DNA of 64,000 nucleotides. Source: Pseudomonadota bacterium (GTDB lineage: Bacteria > Pseudomonadota > Alphaproteobacteria > Sphingomonadales > Sphingomonadaceae). The notes beneath the pieces were generated by a model, which was given only the letters and a program-made list of their open reading frames with translations, searched no databases and was not told the DNA's origin. A program made the translations under genes and the position numbers. Of the stretch, positions 1 through 11,128 are shown in pieces (the stretch's first letter is position 1; each line of letters starts with the position of its first letter). The stretch is from the NCBI GenBank assembly GCA_039818985.1, contig JBCBSU010000001.1, forward strand, positions 150,367 through 214,366, given 5' to 3'.

Positions 1-1059
1 TCGCTGGGTGCCTGTGCATCCGGGTCGGTTGATGAACAGGTCGCGCGACCGGTGCCACCCGAGCCGGTGGCGACCGGATCGAAAAGGGTGCAGCCAGTGC
101 CGCCGCCATTGTCGCTACCGCGTCGTGCCGAGGCTCCGTCTGAATTGCGCGAGCGGCTCTTCGCATTGTGGCGTGGCTTTCCTGGCAAGACCGGGATTGC
201 GGTGCGACGGATCGATGGCGACTGGCTGGTGTCGCATCGTGGCGACCAGTATTTCCCACAGCAAAGCGTGTCCAAGCTGTGGGTGGCGTTGACCCTGCTT
301 GACAAGGTTGATCGCGGCGAACTCAGTCTGGATGATCCGATCAGCATAACCCCGAGCGATCTGACCGTGTTCTACCAGCCCATGGCACGGCGGGTACGCC
401 GTGAAGGGGGTATCGTCGAAACCGCAGGTGAATTGCTCAATCTGGCGATTACCCGCAGCGACAACAGCGCCAATGATGCACTGCTTCGCCATGTCGGCGG
501 GCCCGATGCGGTGCGCGATTTTATTGACCGCAAGGATCTTGGCCGCATCCGTTTCGGCCCTGGTGAGCGGCTGCTGCAAAGCCGGATTGCCGGTATCGAA
601 TGGCGACAGAATCTCTCCGAAGGACGCGCTTTTCAGGCCGAACGCGCGCGCCAGCCCTATGAGGCGCGGCGCAAGGCGCTATACGCCTATCTCAACGATC
701 CTATCGATGGCGCCAGCCCGGAAGCGATTGCCAATGCGCTGGCGCGGCTGGCCCGTGGGGATCTTTTGTCGGCGCAATCGACCCAGTTGATATTGCAGAC
801 GATGAGCCGCACCCGCAGCGGCCCGAAACGGCTCAAGGGCGGGGTTCCGCCAGGATGGCAATTTGGCCACAAGACCGGCACCGGGCAGGATTTGCCGCCC
901 ATCTCCACCGGCTATAATGATGTCGGTATCATGACCGCTCCCGATGGCACACGCTATGCTGTGGTGGTGATGCTGGGCGATACCACGGCGCCGGTGCCCG
1001 AGCGTATGCAGCTGATGCAGAATGTGTCACGCGCGGTTGCGTCATCGCACCGGCGCTAA
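1..1059 (+). CDS. Class A beta-lactamase-like serine hydrolase, lipoprotein (5' end outside window)
   Basis: The frame is open from base 1, and the first codons read S-L-G-A-C-A-S, a lipobox (LGAC, Cys at codon 13-15). The true start and signal peptide therefore lie upstream, and a GTG at 52 is not the start. The mature protein is probably anchored to a membrane and periplasmic. All class A active-site motifs are visible in order: SVSK (265-276; nucleophile Ser, Lys), SDN in TRSDNSAND, an omega-loop ExxxN (EWRQN) and KTG in GHKTGTG. Family knowledge: such proteins acylate on the SxxK serine and either hydrolyse beta-lactams or act on peptidoglycan peptides. Substrate is not predictable from sequence alone. 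Short Pro-rich linker after the lipid Cys. Confidence 0.85.
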   Translation, partial: SLGACASGSVDEQVARPVPPEPVATGSKRVQPVPPPLSLPRRAEAPSELRERLFALWRGFPGKTGIAVRRIDGDWLVSHRGDQYFPQQSVSKLWVALTLLDKVDRGELSLDDPISITPSDLTVFYQPMARRVRREGGIVETAGELLNLAITRSDNSANDALLRHVGGPDAVRDFIDRKDLGRIRFGPGERLLQSRIAGIEWRQNLSEGRAFQAERARQPYEARRKALYAYLNDPIDGASPEAIANALARLARGDLLSAQSTQLILQTMSRTRSGPKRLKGGVPPGWQFGHKTGTGQDLPPISTGYNDVGIMTAPDGTRYAVVVMLGDTTAPVPERMQLMQNVSRAVASSHRR

Positions 1060-1119
1060 AGGTCGACCGAAGTCTAAAGCAGCATATCGTCAGATAGTGT
1101 GGATTTGGCCGTTAATGGC

Positions 1120-1365
1120 CTATTCTGCAGCGCCTGCCTGTTGGTCGCTGCTCTCGATATCCTCAGCGGCGGCTGGCGCCTGTTGCGGCGCGGCAGAGCC
1201 ATAATCGGCCTGGCGTGCATCAAGCATTTCGGCCGCTTCATCGAGCATCTTGGCCTCGCCAACGGTGACACCGCCCGGGCCGGGGTCGTTTTCAGCTGGT
1301 CCGCATGCCGTCAGCAGCAATGTTGCTGCCACGGCATGCGGGAATAGCCTGGGGTCGAAACCCAT
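1120..1365 (-). CDS. Small lipoprotein, unknown function
   Basis: An 81-residue protein that begins with a short basic segment, a hydrophobic stretch and a lipobox (LLLTACGP), so it is probably lipid-anchored. The mature part is acidic and Ala/Glu/Asp-rich (AAEMLD, AAEDIESSD) with no domain I recognise. It lies 9 bases downstream of another small lipoprotein gene on the same strand, so the two are probably co-transcribed. Function unknown. Confidence 0.6.
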   Translation of the reverse strand: MGFDPRLFPHAVAATLLLTACGPAENDPGPGGVTVGEAKMLDEAAEMLDARQADYGSAAPQQAPAAAEDIESSDQQAGAAE

Positions 1366-1374
1366 TACCGGACC

Positions 1375-1740
1375 TTAGTTGCCGATTTTGCCGATCATTT
1401 CGGCGGCTTTTTCGTCAGCCTTTTCTTCTGCCTTTTTCAGCAGTTCATTGGCTTTGTCTTCTGCAGCAGCTTCGATGGCAGACTTTTCGCCTTCACCTTC
1501 GCCTTCGGCAGCAGCTTCGCCTTCTTCACCTTCTGCCGCAGCTTCACCTTCGGCAGGAGCCATGGCGTCGCCAGCACCTTCTGCCGGTGCCATGGCATCG
1601 CCGGCACCTTCAGCGGCACCCATGGTGTCTTCGGCATTGGTTTCCGATTCGGTGGTTTCGCCTTCGGTGGCACCGCCACAGGCAGCGAGGGCCAGTGCAA
1701 GCGGGGTTGCGATCATCAGTGAACGGTGGAATTTGGTCAT
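1375..1740 (-). CDS. Ala/Glu-rich repeat lipoprotein, unknown function
   Basis: A 121-residue protein with signal peptide and lipobox (LALAACGG). The mature region is low complexity: two exact copies of AEGAGDAMAP followed by AEGE-type runs, then a charged helical C-terminus rich in Ala, Glu and Lys that could form a coiled coil (KKAEEKADEKAAEM). Such small Glu/Ala lipoproteins are common in sphingomonads but have no assigned role. It is the first gene of a probable two-lipoprotein operon and is divergent from the methionine operon. The repeats are mirrored at DNA level by 30-bp tandem units. Confidence 0.6.
   Translation of the reverse strand: MTKFHRSLMIATPLALALAACGGATEGETTESETNAEDTMGAAEGAGDAMAPAEGAGDAMAPAEGEAAAEGEEGEAAAEGEGEGEKSAIEAAAEDKANELLKKAEEKADEKAAEMIGKIGN
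1553..1612. repeat. Two 30-bp tandem repeats inside a lipoprotein gene
   Basis: Units 1553-1582 and 1583-1612 are near-identical 30-mers (in-frame, ten codons each). A degenerate third unit begins at 1613. They encode the AEGAGDAMAP repeat of the minus-strand lipoprotein and are a likely site of length variation by slippage. Confidence 0.7.
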
Positions 1741-1879
1741 GTCTCAATACTCCCTGGAAAAAAATCAGCCTGTGGATAATCGACACGGCGGGGCAAGGCA
1801 ATGGCCGTTGCGGTCTGTGCGCTGTGAAATCATGTAACATGTGCCTTCATGGGGTTTCAAAACCGCGGTTATTGAGCGA

Positions 1880-1908
1880 TTGACCGGATATAAAGAAATC
1901 TTTATATG
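1880..1908 (+). promoter_or_regulatory. Promoter with ArsR-type operator for the met operon
   Basis: A perfect palindrome ATATAAAG-AAAT-CTTTATAT occupies 1888-1907. It overlaps a possible promoter: -35 TTGACC (1880-1885), 17-bp spacer, -10 TATATG (1903-1908). An ArsR-family regulator is encoded immediately downstream, so autoregulation is likely. From memory, ArsR-type SahR regulators of the methionine/SAH cycle bind comparable AT-rich palindromes. Transcription would begin near 1915-1918, at the second ATG of the gene, so the message may be leaderless. Confidence 0.6.
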
Positions 1909-1917
1909 ATTGCCGCA

Positions 1918-2943
1918 ATGGATATGCTGACCACTTTTCGTGCCCTTGCCGACGAGACTCGGCTGCGAATCCTGCTGCTGTTGCAGCAGATGGAGCTGGC
2001 CGTGGGCGAATTGGCGCTGGTGCTTGATCAGAGCCAGCCGCGGGTTTCGCGCCATGTGCGCATATTGGTCGAGGCTGGCCTCGCCGAACGCCGCAAGGAG
2101 GGCAGCTGGGTTTTCCTGCGGCTCAAAATCGCCTCATCGGGTGTTTCCAGCGCTGAACTGTTGCGGCAGCTGCTGTGTCAGCACGACTTTCTCGACCCAT
2201 CTATGGCAGCGCAGCGCGATGCCGATATCGCCCGGCTCGAGGAAATCCGGGCGCAGCGGGCGGACCAGGCGGCACGCTATTTTGCTGCCCATGCCGATGA
2301 ATGGGATGCGATCCGGATGCTCCACCAGCCCGAGGACAAGGTCGAGGCGGCGTTGCTGGCGATGCTCGGCGATGATCTGGGCGATATTCTCGATGTCGGC
2401 ACCGGCACCGGGCGGATGATCGAACTGCTTGCCGACCGTGCCGACCACGCCACCGCTCTCGACAAGAGCCCGGAGATGTTGCGCCTCGCCCGGGCCAAGC
2501 TGGAAAAATTCGGCCCCGATCAGGTCGAATGGCTGCTTGGCGATTTTTACAGCCTGCCTGCCGATAATGACCGCTTCGATTGTGTCGTGATGCACCAGGC
2601 GCTGCATTATGCCGATAATCCGGGTGCCGTTCTGACAGAGATTGGCAGGGTGTTGGCTCCGGGTGGTACTGTGGCCATTATCGATTTTGCACCGCATGCG
2701 CTGGAGGAACTGCGCAGTCGCGACGCCCATGCGCGTCTTGGTTTCGCCGACTCACAGATGCGTGATTTCATGGCTGCTGCCGGTATTACCCTGTCGGAAA
2801 GCCGCGAACTCAAAGGCGCGCCGCTGACGATCCGCATATGGATTGGCAGTGAAACGCAAAAGCGTAACCGCCATCCTGGTTCCGGTCAGGATGACATGAT
2901 TTCTCCCGTTACCGCCAACCGGCGAAAGGCCCGATCCGTATGA
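1918..2943 (+). CDS. ArsR-family winged-helix regulator fused to a SAM-dependent methyltransferase
   Basis: The N-terminal ~95 residues form an ArsR-type winged helix (ADETRLRILLLL, then DQSQPRVSRHVRIL as recognition helix). A class I methyltransferase follows, with SAM motif I DVGTGTGR and later GDFYSLP and HQALHYAD. I chose ATG 1918 because ATG 1906 lies inside the operator palindrome and neither has a Shine-Dalgarno; the 1906 start would add four residues. The last ~25 codons read through a small palindromic repeat and look like a captured tail. The stop overlaps the metF start (ATGA). The likely role is SAM/SAH-responsive control of metF-metH (SahR-like). That is inferred from gene order and operator. 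Confidence 0.8.
   Translation: MDMLTTFRALADETRLRILLLLQQMELAVGELALVLDQSQPRVSRHVRILVEAGLAERRKEGSWVFLRLKIASSGVSSAELLRQLLCQHDFLDPSMAAQRDADIARLEEIRAQRADQAARYFAAHADEWDAIRMLHQPEDKVEAALLAMLGDDLGDILDVGTGTGRMIELLADRADHATALDKSPEMLRLARAKLEKFGPDQVEWLLGDFYSLPADNDRFDCVVMHQALHYADNPGAVLTEIGRVLAPGGTVAIIDFAPHALEELRSRDAHARLGFADSQMRDFMAAAGITLSESRELKGAPLTIRIWIGSETQKRNRHPGSGQDDMISPVTANRRKARSV
2872..2893. repeat. Short palindrome captured in the 3' end of the regulator gene
   Basis: CATCCTG (2872-2878) and CAGGATG (2887-2893) form a hairpin with an 8-base loop. It is translated as R-H-P-G-S-G-Q-D-D in the C-terminal tail of the regulator. This resembles dispersed intergenic palindromes common in sphingomonads (from memory) and may be an inserted repeat that extended the reading frame. 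Confidence 0.5.
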
Positions 2944-3902
2944 CTTCGTCCCCGACTCCGCTTTCGCTCGATCAGCTCAGGGAAGCGCGCACCGCGCTCG
3001 ATACCCCGCTCTTTGCGGGCCTTTCGGGCGATGATGTCGAAGTGTCCTTCGAATTCTTCCCGCCGAAAAGCGCGAAGATGGAAGAGACGTTGTGGAACAC
3101 GATGACGACGCTGGCACCGCTGGGTCCGCGTTTCGTTTCGGTGACCTATGGTGCCGGTGGTTCGACGCGCGAGCGCACCCATGCCACGGTGGCCCGGATT
3201 ATCCGTGAGACCGAAGTGCCTGCAGCGGCGCATCTGACCTGTGTCGAGGCGAGCAAGGATGAAATCCGCGAAGTGGCCGAGCAATATTGGGCTGCGGGTG
3301 TGCGGCATATTGTCGCACTACGGGGCGATCCGCCCAAGGAGGGCTGTGCGTTTGAGCCACATCCTGAAGGCTATGCCAGTGCGGCTGAATTGGTGACAGG
3401 GTTGAAAGAGATTGCACCGTTTGAGATTTCGGTGGCCGCCTATCCCGAGACACACCCGGAGGCTGATTGTCCGCAGGCGGACTTGGATAATCTCAAACGC
3501 AAACTGGATGCCGGGGCCAGCCGTGCCATCACCCAGTTTTTCTTTTCGCCCGATGCCTATTTCCGTTTCCGTGATGCGGCGGCAGCGGCGGGCATCGATG
3601 CGGAGATCACACCGGGCATCCTGCCCGTCTCCAATGTCGCGCAGACACGCAAATTTTCCGGCATGTGCGGCGCGCAGATACCGCAATGGATGGACGATCT
3701 GTTCGAGGGGCTGGATGACCACCCCGCCACCCGCCAGTTGGTCGCGGCCACAGTCGCGGCAGAAATGTGCCGCCGCCTCTATGCTGGTGGGGTACGCCAT
3801 TTCCATTTCTATACCTTGAACCGTGCGGATCTGAGCTTCGCCATTTGCCATCTGCTCGGCATCCGCGCCAAGGCATCTCCCCTGAAGGAGGCAGCCGAAT
3901 GA
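2940..3902 (+). CDS. metF: 5,10-methylenetetrahydrofolate reductase
   Basis: A 320-residue protein of usual MetF length. It makes 5-methyl-THF, the methyl donor for MetH, using an FAD cofactor in the cytoplasm. Visible family signatures: SFEFFPPKS near residue 37 (substrate/hydride Glu region), SVTYGAGGSTRERT, VALRGDPP, and the C-terminal ITPGILPVSN and HFYTLNR. It overlaps the upstream regulator by 4 bases and the downstream metH N-terminal gene by 4 bases (ATGA), so it sits mid-operon and is translationally coupled. No oddity seen. Confidence 0.97.
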   Translation: MTSSPTPLSLDQLREARTALDTPLFAGLSGDDVEVSFEFFPPKSAKMEETLWNTMTTLAPLGPRFVSVTYGAGGSTRERTHATVARIIRETEVPAAAHLTCVEASKDEIREVAEQYWAAGVRHIVALRGDPPKEGCAFEPHPEGYASAAELVTGLKEIAPFEISVAAYPETHPEADCPQADLDNLKRKLDAGASRAITQFFFSPDAYFRFRDAAAAAGIDAEITPGILPVSNVAQTRKFSGMCGAQIPQWMDDLFEGLDDHPATRQLVAATVAAEMCRRLYAGGVRHFHFYTLNRADLSFAICHLLGIRAKASPLKEAAE

Positions 3903-4945
3903 GCGCACGCGAGCAACTGAAGACTATCGCCAAAGAGCGCATCATGTTGTTCGACGGCGGCTATGGCACCGCAATCCAGAACCGCAATCTGCAGGAGGCG
4001 GACTATCGCGGGGACCTTGAACTGACAGCCGATCAGAAGGGTAATAACGACATTTTGGCGCTGACCCGGCCCGATGTGCTGGCCGCTATCCATGATGAAT
4101 ATCTCGCCGCTGGGTCGGACATTATCGAAACCAACACCTTTAGCGCCAACTCGATCAGCCAGGCCGATTATGCGGCCGAGCATCTGGTGCGCGACATCAA
4201 TATCGCCTCGGCGCGGGTGGCGCGCGAAGCCTGTGACCGCGCCACCGCCAGGGATGGCCGCCCGCGCTTTGTCGCCGGGGCTATCGGTCCGACCAACAAG
4301 ACGCTGTCGCTGTCGCCCGATGTCAATGATCCCGGGTTTCGCGAGGTGGATTTTGATGAGATGCTGGCGGTTTATCGTGCGCAATGCGACGCGCTGATCG
4401 AGGGCGGTGTTGACTTCATCCTGGTCGAGACGATTTTCGACACGCTGAATGCCAAGGTGGCGGCGATGGCAGCGCAGGAAGCGGCGCTGGCTGCCGGTCG
4501 TGATGTGCCGTTGATGATTTCTATGACGATTACCGACATGGCCGGACGCAATCTGTCGGGTCATACCGTCGAGGGCTTCTGGCACGCCATTCGTCATGTG
4601 AAGCCACTGACCGTCGGGCTGAACTGCTCTTTCGGCGCGGACCAGTTGAGGCCGCACCTCGCTGCTCTCGCCAATGCATCGGATACACTGGTCATGGCCT
4701 ATCCCAATGCCGGCCTGCCCAATGATCTCGGCGAATATGACGAGACGCCCGAGCAAACGGCGGCGCTGATCGGCAAATGGCTGGAGGACGGTCTGGTCAA
4801 TATTGTCGGCGGGTGTTGCGGCACCACACCCGAGCATATTACAGCAATGGCCGGTACGGTCGAAGGCGCTTCCCCCCGCACGATCCCGTCACTTGCGGTA
4901 CAAACCCGGCTATCGGGCCTCGAACCCTTCACCATGGCGGCGTAA
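3899..4945 (+). CDS. metH: Methionine synthase, homocysteine-binding subunit (MetH N-terminal half)
   Basis: A 348-residue free-standing homocysteine S-methyltransferase domain. It starts [10 protein letters not shown] and carries the zinc/homocysteine ligands as GLNCSFG and [10 protein letters not shown] near the C-terminus. In E. coli this domain is the first ~350 residues of a single 1,227-residue MetH; here it is a separate gene, as commonly seen in sphingomonads. It must work with the cobalamin-binding part encoded 153 bases downstream. Start ATG 3899 overlaps the metF stop. A longer in-frame ORF start at 3767 lies inside metF and is rejected. Confidence 0.95.
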   Translation: MSAREQLKTIAKERIMLFDGGYGTAIQNRNLQEADYRGDLELTADQKGNNDILALTRPDVLAAIHDEYLAAGSDIIETNTFSANSISQADYAAEHLVRDINIASARVAREACDRATARDGRPRFVAGAIGPTNKTLSLSPDVNDPGFREVDFDEMLAVYRAQCDALIEGGVDFILVETIFDTLNAKVAAMAAQEAALAAGRDVPLMISMTITDMAGRNLSGHTVEGFWHAIRHVKPLTVGLNCSFGADQLRPHLAALANASDTLVMAYPNAGLPNDLGEYDETPEQTAALIGKWLEDGLVNIVGGCCGTTPEHITAMAGTVEGASPRTIPSLAVQTRLSGLEPFTMAA

Positions 4946-4948
4946 CAT

Positions 4949-5078
4949 CCTCCCCTGCAAAGGGGAGGGGGACCACGCCTCTAGGGCGTGGTGGAGGGGG
5001 CGGGCCACAAGCGCTTTCTCCTGTTGCCAACCCCCTCCACCATGCTTTGCATGGTCCCCCTCCCCGAAAACGGGGAGG
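4949..5078. repeat. REPIN-like inverted pair of palindromic repeats between the metH halves
   Basis: Two ~50-bp copies of one repeat lie head to head: 4949-5000 (plus orientation) and 5031-5078 (minus), separated by ~30 bp. Each copy has a CCTCCCC...GGGGAGG hairpin (4949-4968; 5059-5078), then GGGACCA, a second hairpin (4972-4992 with CACGCC/GGCGTG; 5039-5055 with ATGC/GCAT), then GTGGAGGGGG. The two copies differ in the loops and in compensating stem bases (CACG/CGTG versus CATG/CATG), so the hairpin itself seems conserved. The whole pair can fold as one long stem in the operon mRNA. Confidence 0.85.
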
Positions 5079-5098
5079 AATTAGGAAACAAAAGAGAT

Positions 5099-7720
<2,622 letters not shown>

Positions 7721-7785
7721 TCACCAGAACCCGTTTGTCGGGCTTCGGGCTCCATGATAGCGTCATGCATAACAGACAGGAGAGC

Positions 7786-8349
7786 ATGACCATGGCAGCA
7801 TTTGACGACGCGCTGAGGCGCATCATTACCGGTGACACGCCCGGGGGTGAGTCCTTCATCATGATCGATGACGGTCCGTCCTCGAGCATGGGTGATGTGG
7901 ATGCCGGCGGGCTATTCGAAATCTGGGAAGATGCTTCGAGCGGTGCGCTTGACCCCAAGGCAGGTGACGATCTGGGTACCGCCAGGCCGGTGCTGGGACC
8001 CCGCAAGGGCAATTTTCAGGTGCGTTGGTTTGTCGTCAATCCGCTGCCCGAAGGCGTGCCCAAGCCGCAGCTCGATGCGCTGGTCAAACAGGCCTTTGCC
8101 CAGGCCGATGGTGACCGGCATATGATCGACCAGTCGCGCCATCCGGCGATGCACGAGACGCACAGTATCGATGTTATCTGCCTGCTGCAGGGCGAGGTGT
8201 CGCTGATCCTCGAAAGCGGCGAACCGACACGGCTGAAACCCGGCAATGTCGTTATCCAGCGCGGCACCAACCATGCTTGGGAAGCACATGGCGGCCCGGC
8301 GCTGCTGCTGGCCGTTCTGATCGACCGGGAACTGGTGGGCGAAGCATAG
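7786..8349 (+). CDS. Cupin-domain protein, unknown function
   Basis: A 187-residue cytoplasmic protein. The C-terminal half is a cupin barrel: HPAMHETHSIDVICLLQGE is the metal-binding segment (three His, Glu side) and LKPGNVVIQRGTNHAWE the second cupin motif with the final His. The N-terminal half is less conserved. The start ATG 7786 follows an ACAGGAGA ribosome site; an earlier in-frame codon at 7735 lacks one. Cupins of this type often bind small acids or act as dioxygenases or isomerases. The substrate cannot be told. Confidence 0.8.
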   Translation: MTMAAFDDALRRIITGDTPGGESFIMIDDGPSSSMGDVDAGGLFEIWEDASSGALDPKAGDDLGTARPVLGPRKGNFQVRWFVVNPLPEGVPKPQLDALVKQAFAQADGDRHMIDQSRHPAMHETHSIDVICLLQGEVSLILESGEPTRLKPGNVVIQRGTNHAWEAHGGPALLLAVLIDRELVGEA

Positions 8350-8465
8350 ATAAATATCTCATCCGATGAGCTGAATACAGGCTTGCACCCGGGCACTGAC
8401 GCCATAAAGTTGACGCCAATATATAGTAGATACTGAGTCGATGGCGATGAAAAGGGGCAGGCAAT

Positions 8466-10025
8466 ATGATGCGGTTTCGCAGTGTTTTGGCAGCATCAAC
8501 GATCTTGGCACTGCCAGTTGGCGCAACGGCTCTGCAAAGCGATGACGCTGCGCTGGAAAAGCTCTGCCGTTCAACCGAAATCACTGCACCGGATAGCTGC
8601 CCCTGCACCATCACCAAGGCGCGCGCAGCCAAAGTCTCGGACAGCGACATGCAATCACTGTTCACCGATGATGGCCACAGTACACCAGTCGATCAGGCTG
8701 TTTATGGCCGCTTCTGGCAAGTCAAGGCGCAATGCATCGCTGAAGCCACCATGGCGAGCATGGGGATCAGCCCCGGCAATCCTTTGCCTGGTGTTCCGGC
8801 CAATATGCGCCCACAAATGCCGGGAGCAGTTCCGCCTCCAGTGCCGGTGGAGACGCCGGCACCGGCTGTTGCAGCAACGCAAGCCGGTTCAGCCACTTCC
8901 ACAGCGGCGCTTTCGGTGCCGTCAGGCATTGCGGTGATCACAAACACTATCAAGAGCAATATCGGCGGTCCCGATATTATCGAAGAGACTTACAAGCTGA
9001 CCAATTTCGATTTCGTTTTTGGCTATGACGAGGGCATTGCTGACAGTCCGGGCCTGTTCTCCAAAGCGAAACAGCGCGGGCAACAAGAGCTGGCGGAATG
9101 GCGAAAAACCTATGACAGACAGGAAAGAATTCGCCCCTATACCCAGCATGGCTGGTCCACCTATGGCAGTCTCGACCGCTTGCTGACCGTATCGGTTACC
9201 GGTTCCACCAATAACCGGCCTCAGGGGCAGTTTCTCGATGCCTATCTGTGGGACAGCGAACTCGACCGTGAGATAAGCTGGACCGATGTGTTTGATGCAC
9301 GGCTGTGGAACGGCAAGGTCAGGCGGCAATATTGCGCCAGCCTCCAGGCCGAACGTATAAAGCGTGGGACAGAGCGGAACACATCCTGCCCTGATTTTGA
9401 CCAGTTGTTGATTGGCTTTGAGCAAGGTGATGCTGGGCAACGCAATCTGGTGTTTTCGGCGCTGGCCTATATCGCCGGGAGCTATGCCGAAGGCCCTTAT
9501 GATGTCAAAATGCCGCTGGACGACAGCCTTTTGGCAGCAGTAAAGCCGGAATATCGCAGCCTATTAGGCCTCGATCCATCGAGTGGTGCAGATGTGGTGG
9601 CGCTGACCGACCGTCTTGGCATGGTCATTCTCGGCCCACCGCATTTCCGACAACAGCCGGATTGTGTGACCGAAATCTATCTCGCTCCGGAAAATGCCGG
9701 TTCTCCGGGCAATATCGAGGATATCCAGGTGCTGATTGCGCGCTCGGGTGGCTTGATATTCGCCAGTGGCGGACTGCTGGGCGTTGATGACACCACATCC
9801 GGGCTGGTTCTGGATGGCCGCTTCCGCAATCTGCCAAATTCCGAGTTCAACCCTGAAACAAAGTCCACCCGCTACAGTTCGGGCAGCATCAGCTTCGAAT
9901 ATCGCGAGAAAACCGCCTATGCCCAGATTTCTTATGGCGGCTGGAGCATTGGCGAGGCGGTGCTCAGCGTCGATGGCGAGACAGTCCGCATTCCGGCCCT
10001 GTCGCAATCCTATCAGTGCACCTGA
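8466..10025 (+). CDS. Exported DUF3298/RsiV-like domain protein
   Basis: A 519-residue protein with an N-terminal signal peptide (ends about ATALQS). A short Cys-containing region follows (CRSTE...SCPCTI; QCIAEA), then a Pro/Ala linker (~120-150), then a domain resembling the DUF4163/DUF3298 module of RsiV and PdaC. Supporting segments are YGSLDRLLTVSVTGS, LDAYLWDSELDREISWTDVF and the SYAEGPYDVKMPLD motif. Such domains bind cell-wall fragments or lysozyme in characterised cases. The C-terminal ~130 residues are unassigned. Stands alone between a cupin gene and a beta-helix gene. Exact role unknown; periplasmic or surface location inferred. Confidence 0.7.
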   Translation: MMRFRSVLAASTILALPVGATALQSDDAALEKLCRSTEITAPDSCPCTITKARAAKVSDSDMQSLFTDDGHSTPVDQAVYGRFWQVKAQCIAEATMASMGISPGNPLPGVPANMRPQMPGAVPPPVPVETPAPAVAATQAGSATSTAALSVPSGIAVITNTIKSNIGGPDIIEETYKLTNFDFVFGYDEGIADSPGLFSKAKQRGQQELAEWRKTYDRQERIRPYTQHGWSTYGSLDRLLTVSVTGSTNNRPQGQFLDAYLWDSELDREISWTDVFDARLWNGKVRRQYCASLQAERIKRGTERNTSCPDFDQLLIGFEQGDAGQRNLVFSALAYIAGSYAEGPYDVKMPLDDSLLAAVKPEYRSLLGLDPSSGADVVALTDRLGMVILGPPHFRQQPDCVTEIYLAPENAGSPGNIEDIQVLIARSGGLIFASGGLLGVDDTTSGLVLDGRFRNLPNSEFNPETKSTRYSSGSISFEYREKTAYAQISYGGWSIGEAVLSVDGETVRIPALSQSYQCT

Positions 10026-10153
10026 TCGTCGGCGGGCCTTAACCTCTTCTGGCAAAGCGCACCCAAAATGGCACAGCGCGTTGTCAGGGCTGGCCGTACT
10101 GCGGATAAGGCGATAGTCTTCGAAATAACCCCATTTGTCGCCGGAGATGTCTG

Positions 10154-11128
10154 ATGGCCCGCGCATTCCCCCGCTTTCTGTCCCTGTTCTCGCTTGCTGC
10201 AGCGTCCGCGCTGGTTGCTACACCGCTCTTGACCAGTAATACCGCGCAGGCGCAGCAGGGTGGCGGTTTTACCGTCGCCGAGACCGGCAAGCGCTTCAAC
10301 AGCCTCGACCAGGCGGTGAAAAGCATCGGTAATTCCCGAGGCACCATAGAGATCGCACCGGGTACCTATCGCGACTGTGCGGTACAGACTGGCGGCTATG
10401 TGGTTTATCAGGCCGCCCAGCCGGGTAGCGTGATTTTCGATGGTGGTATTTGTGAGAGCAAGGCGGCGCTTGTTCTGCGTGGTCAGGGTGCCGAGATTCG
10501 CGGGTTGATCTTTCAGAACATGCAGGTTCCCGACCTTAATGGCGCGGGTATTCGTCACGAGCGCGGCCAGGTGACTGTCGTCAACAGCTGGTTCCGCAAT
10601 TCACAACAAGGCATATTGACCGCCAATGATCCGCAGGGGTCGTTGACCATCGACAAGAGTACCTTTTCCGGCCTTGGCCGCTGTGGCGGTGGCCGGGGCT
10701 GTGCCCATTCCATCTATATCGGCCAGCTCGGTTCATTGACCGTCACCCGCAGCCGTTTCGAACAGGGCACGGGTGGCCACTATGTCAAAACCCGGGCACC
10801 CAGGGTACGGATCATCGGCAACAGCTTTGACGATACCAAGGGTGTCACCACCAATTACATGATCGATCTGTCGATCGGCGCGGTGGGTGAGATCAGCAAC
10901 AATCTCTTCGTCCAGGGCCGCAACAAGGAAAACTGGAGCGCGTTCATTGCTGTCGGTCCCGAGGGTCAGCAGAATCCGAGCAATGGACTGACCATCACCG
11001 GTAATGATGCGCGGATCGCTCCCGGCGTCGACCGCAATACCTGGTTCGTCGCCGACTGGCGCGGTGAACCGCTGAATATCAGCGGCAACAAGCTGGGGCG
11101 GGGCCTGACACGCTATCAGAAGCGCTAG
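10154..11128 (+). CDS. Exported right-handed beta-helix protein
   Basis: A 324-residue protein with a signal peptide cleaved near AQAQQGG. The body has the short repeating strands of a right-handed parallel beta-helix (GTIEIAPGTYRDC, SVIFDGGICES, GAEIRGLIFQN, GQVTVVNSWFRN, GSLTIDKSTFSG, GSLTVTRSRFEQ). This is the pectate-lyase/NosD-like fold. I see no clear catalytic signature, so a polysaccharide-related role is only a family inference. The ribosome site GGAG precedes ATG 10154. Single gene followed by 200 bp without a gene before the DsbD-like gene. Confidence 0.8.
   Translation: MARAFPRFLSLFSLAAASALVATPLLTSNTAQAQQGGGFTVAETGKRFNSLDQAVKSIGNSRGTIEIAPGTYRDCAVQTGGYVVYQAAQPGSVIFDGGICESKAALVLRGQGAEIRGLIFQNMQVPDLNGAGIRHERGQVTVVNSWFRNSQQGILTANDPQGSLTIDKSTFSGLGRCGGGRGCAHSIYIGQLGSLTVTRSRFEQGTGGHYVKTRAPRVRIIGNSFDDTKGVTTNYMIDLSIGAVGEISNNLFVQGRNKENWSAFIAVGPEGQQNPSNGLTITGNDARIAPGVDRNTWFVADWRGEPLNISGNKLGRGLTRYQKR

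Noticed and set aside
1553-1612. Possible CRISPR-like direct repeats
   Set aside because: Only two 30-bp units, directly adjacent with no spacers, and in frame in a lipoprotein gene.
1741-1905. SAM or SAH riboswitch ahead of the methionine genes
   Set aside because: No conserved riboswitch core or suitable leader RNA was seen; a protein-binding palindrome explains the region better.
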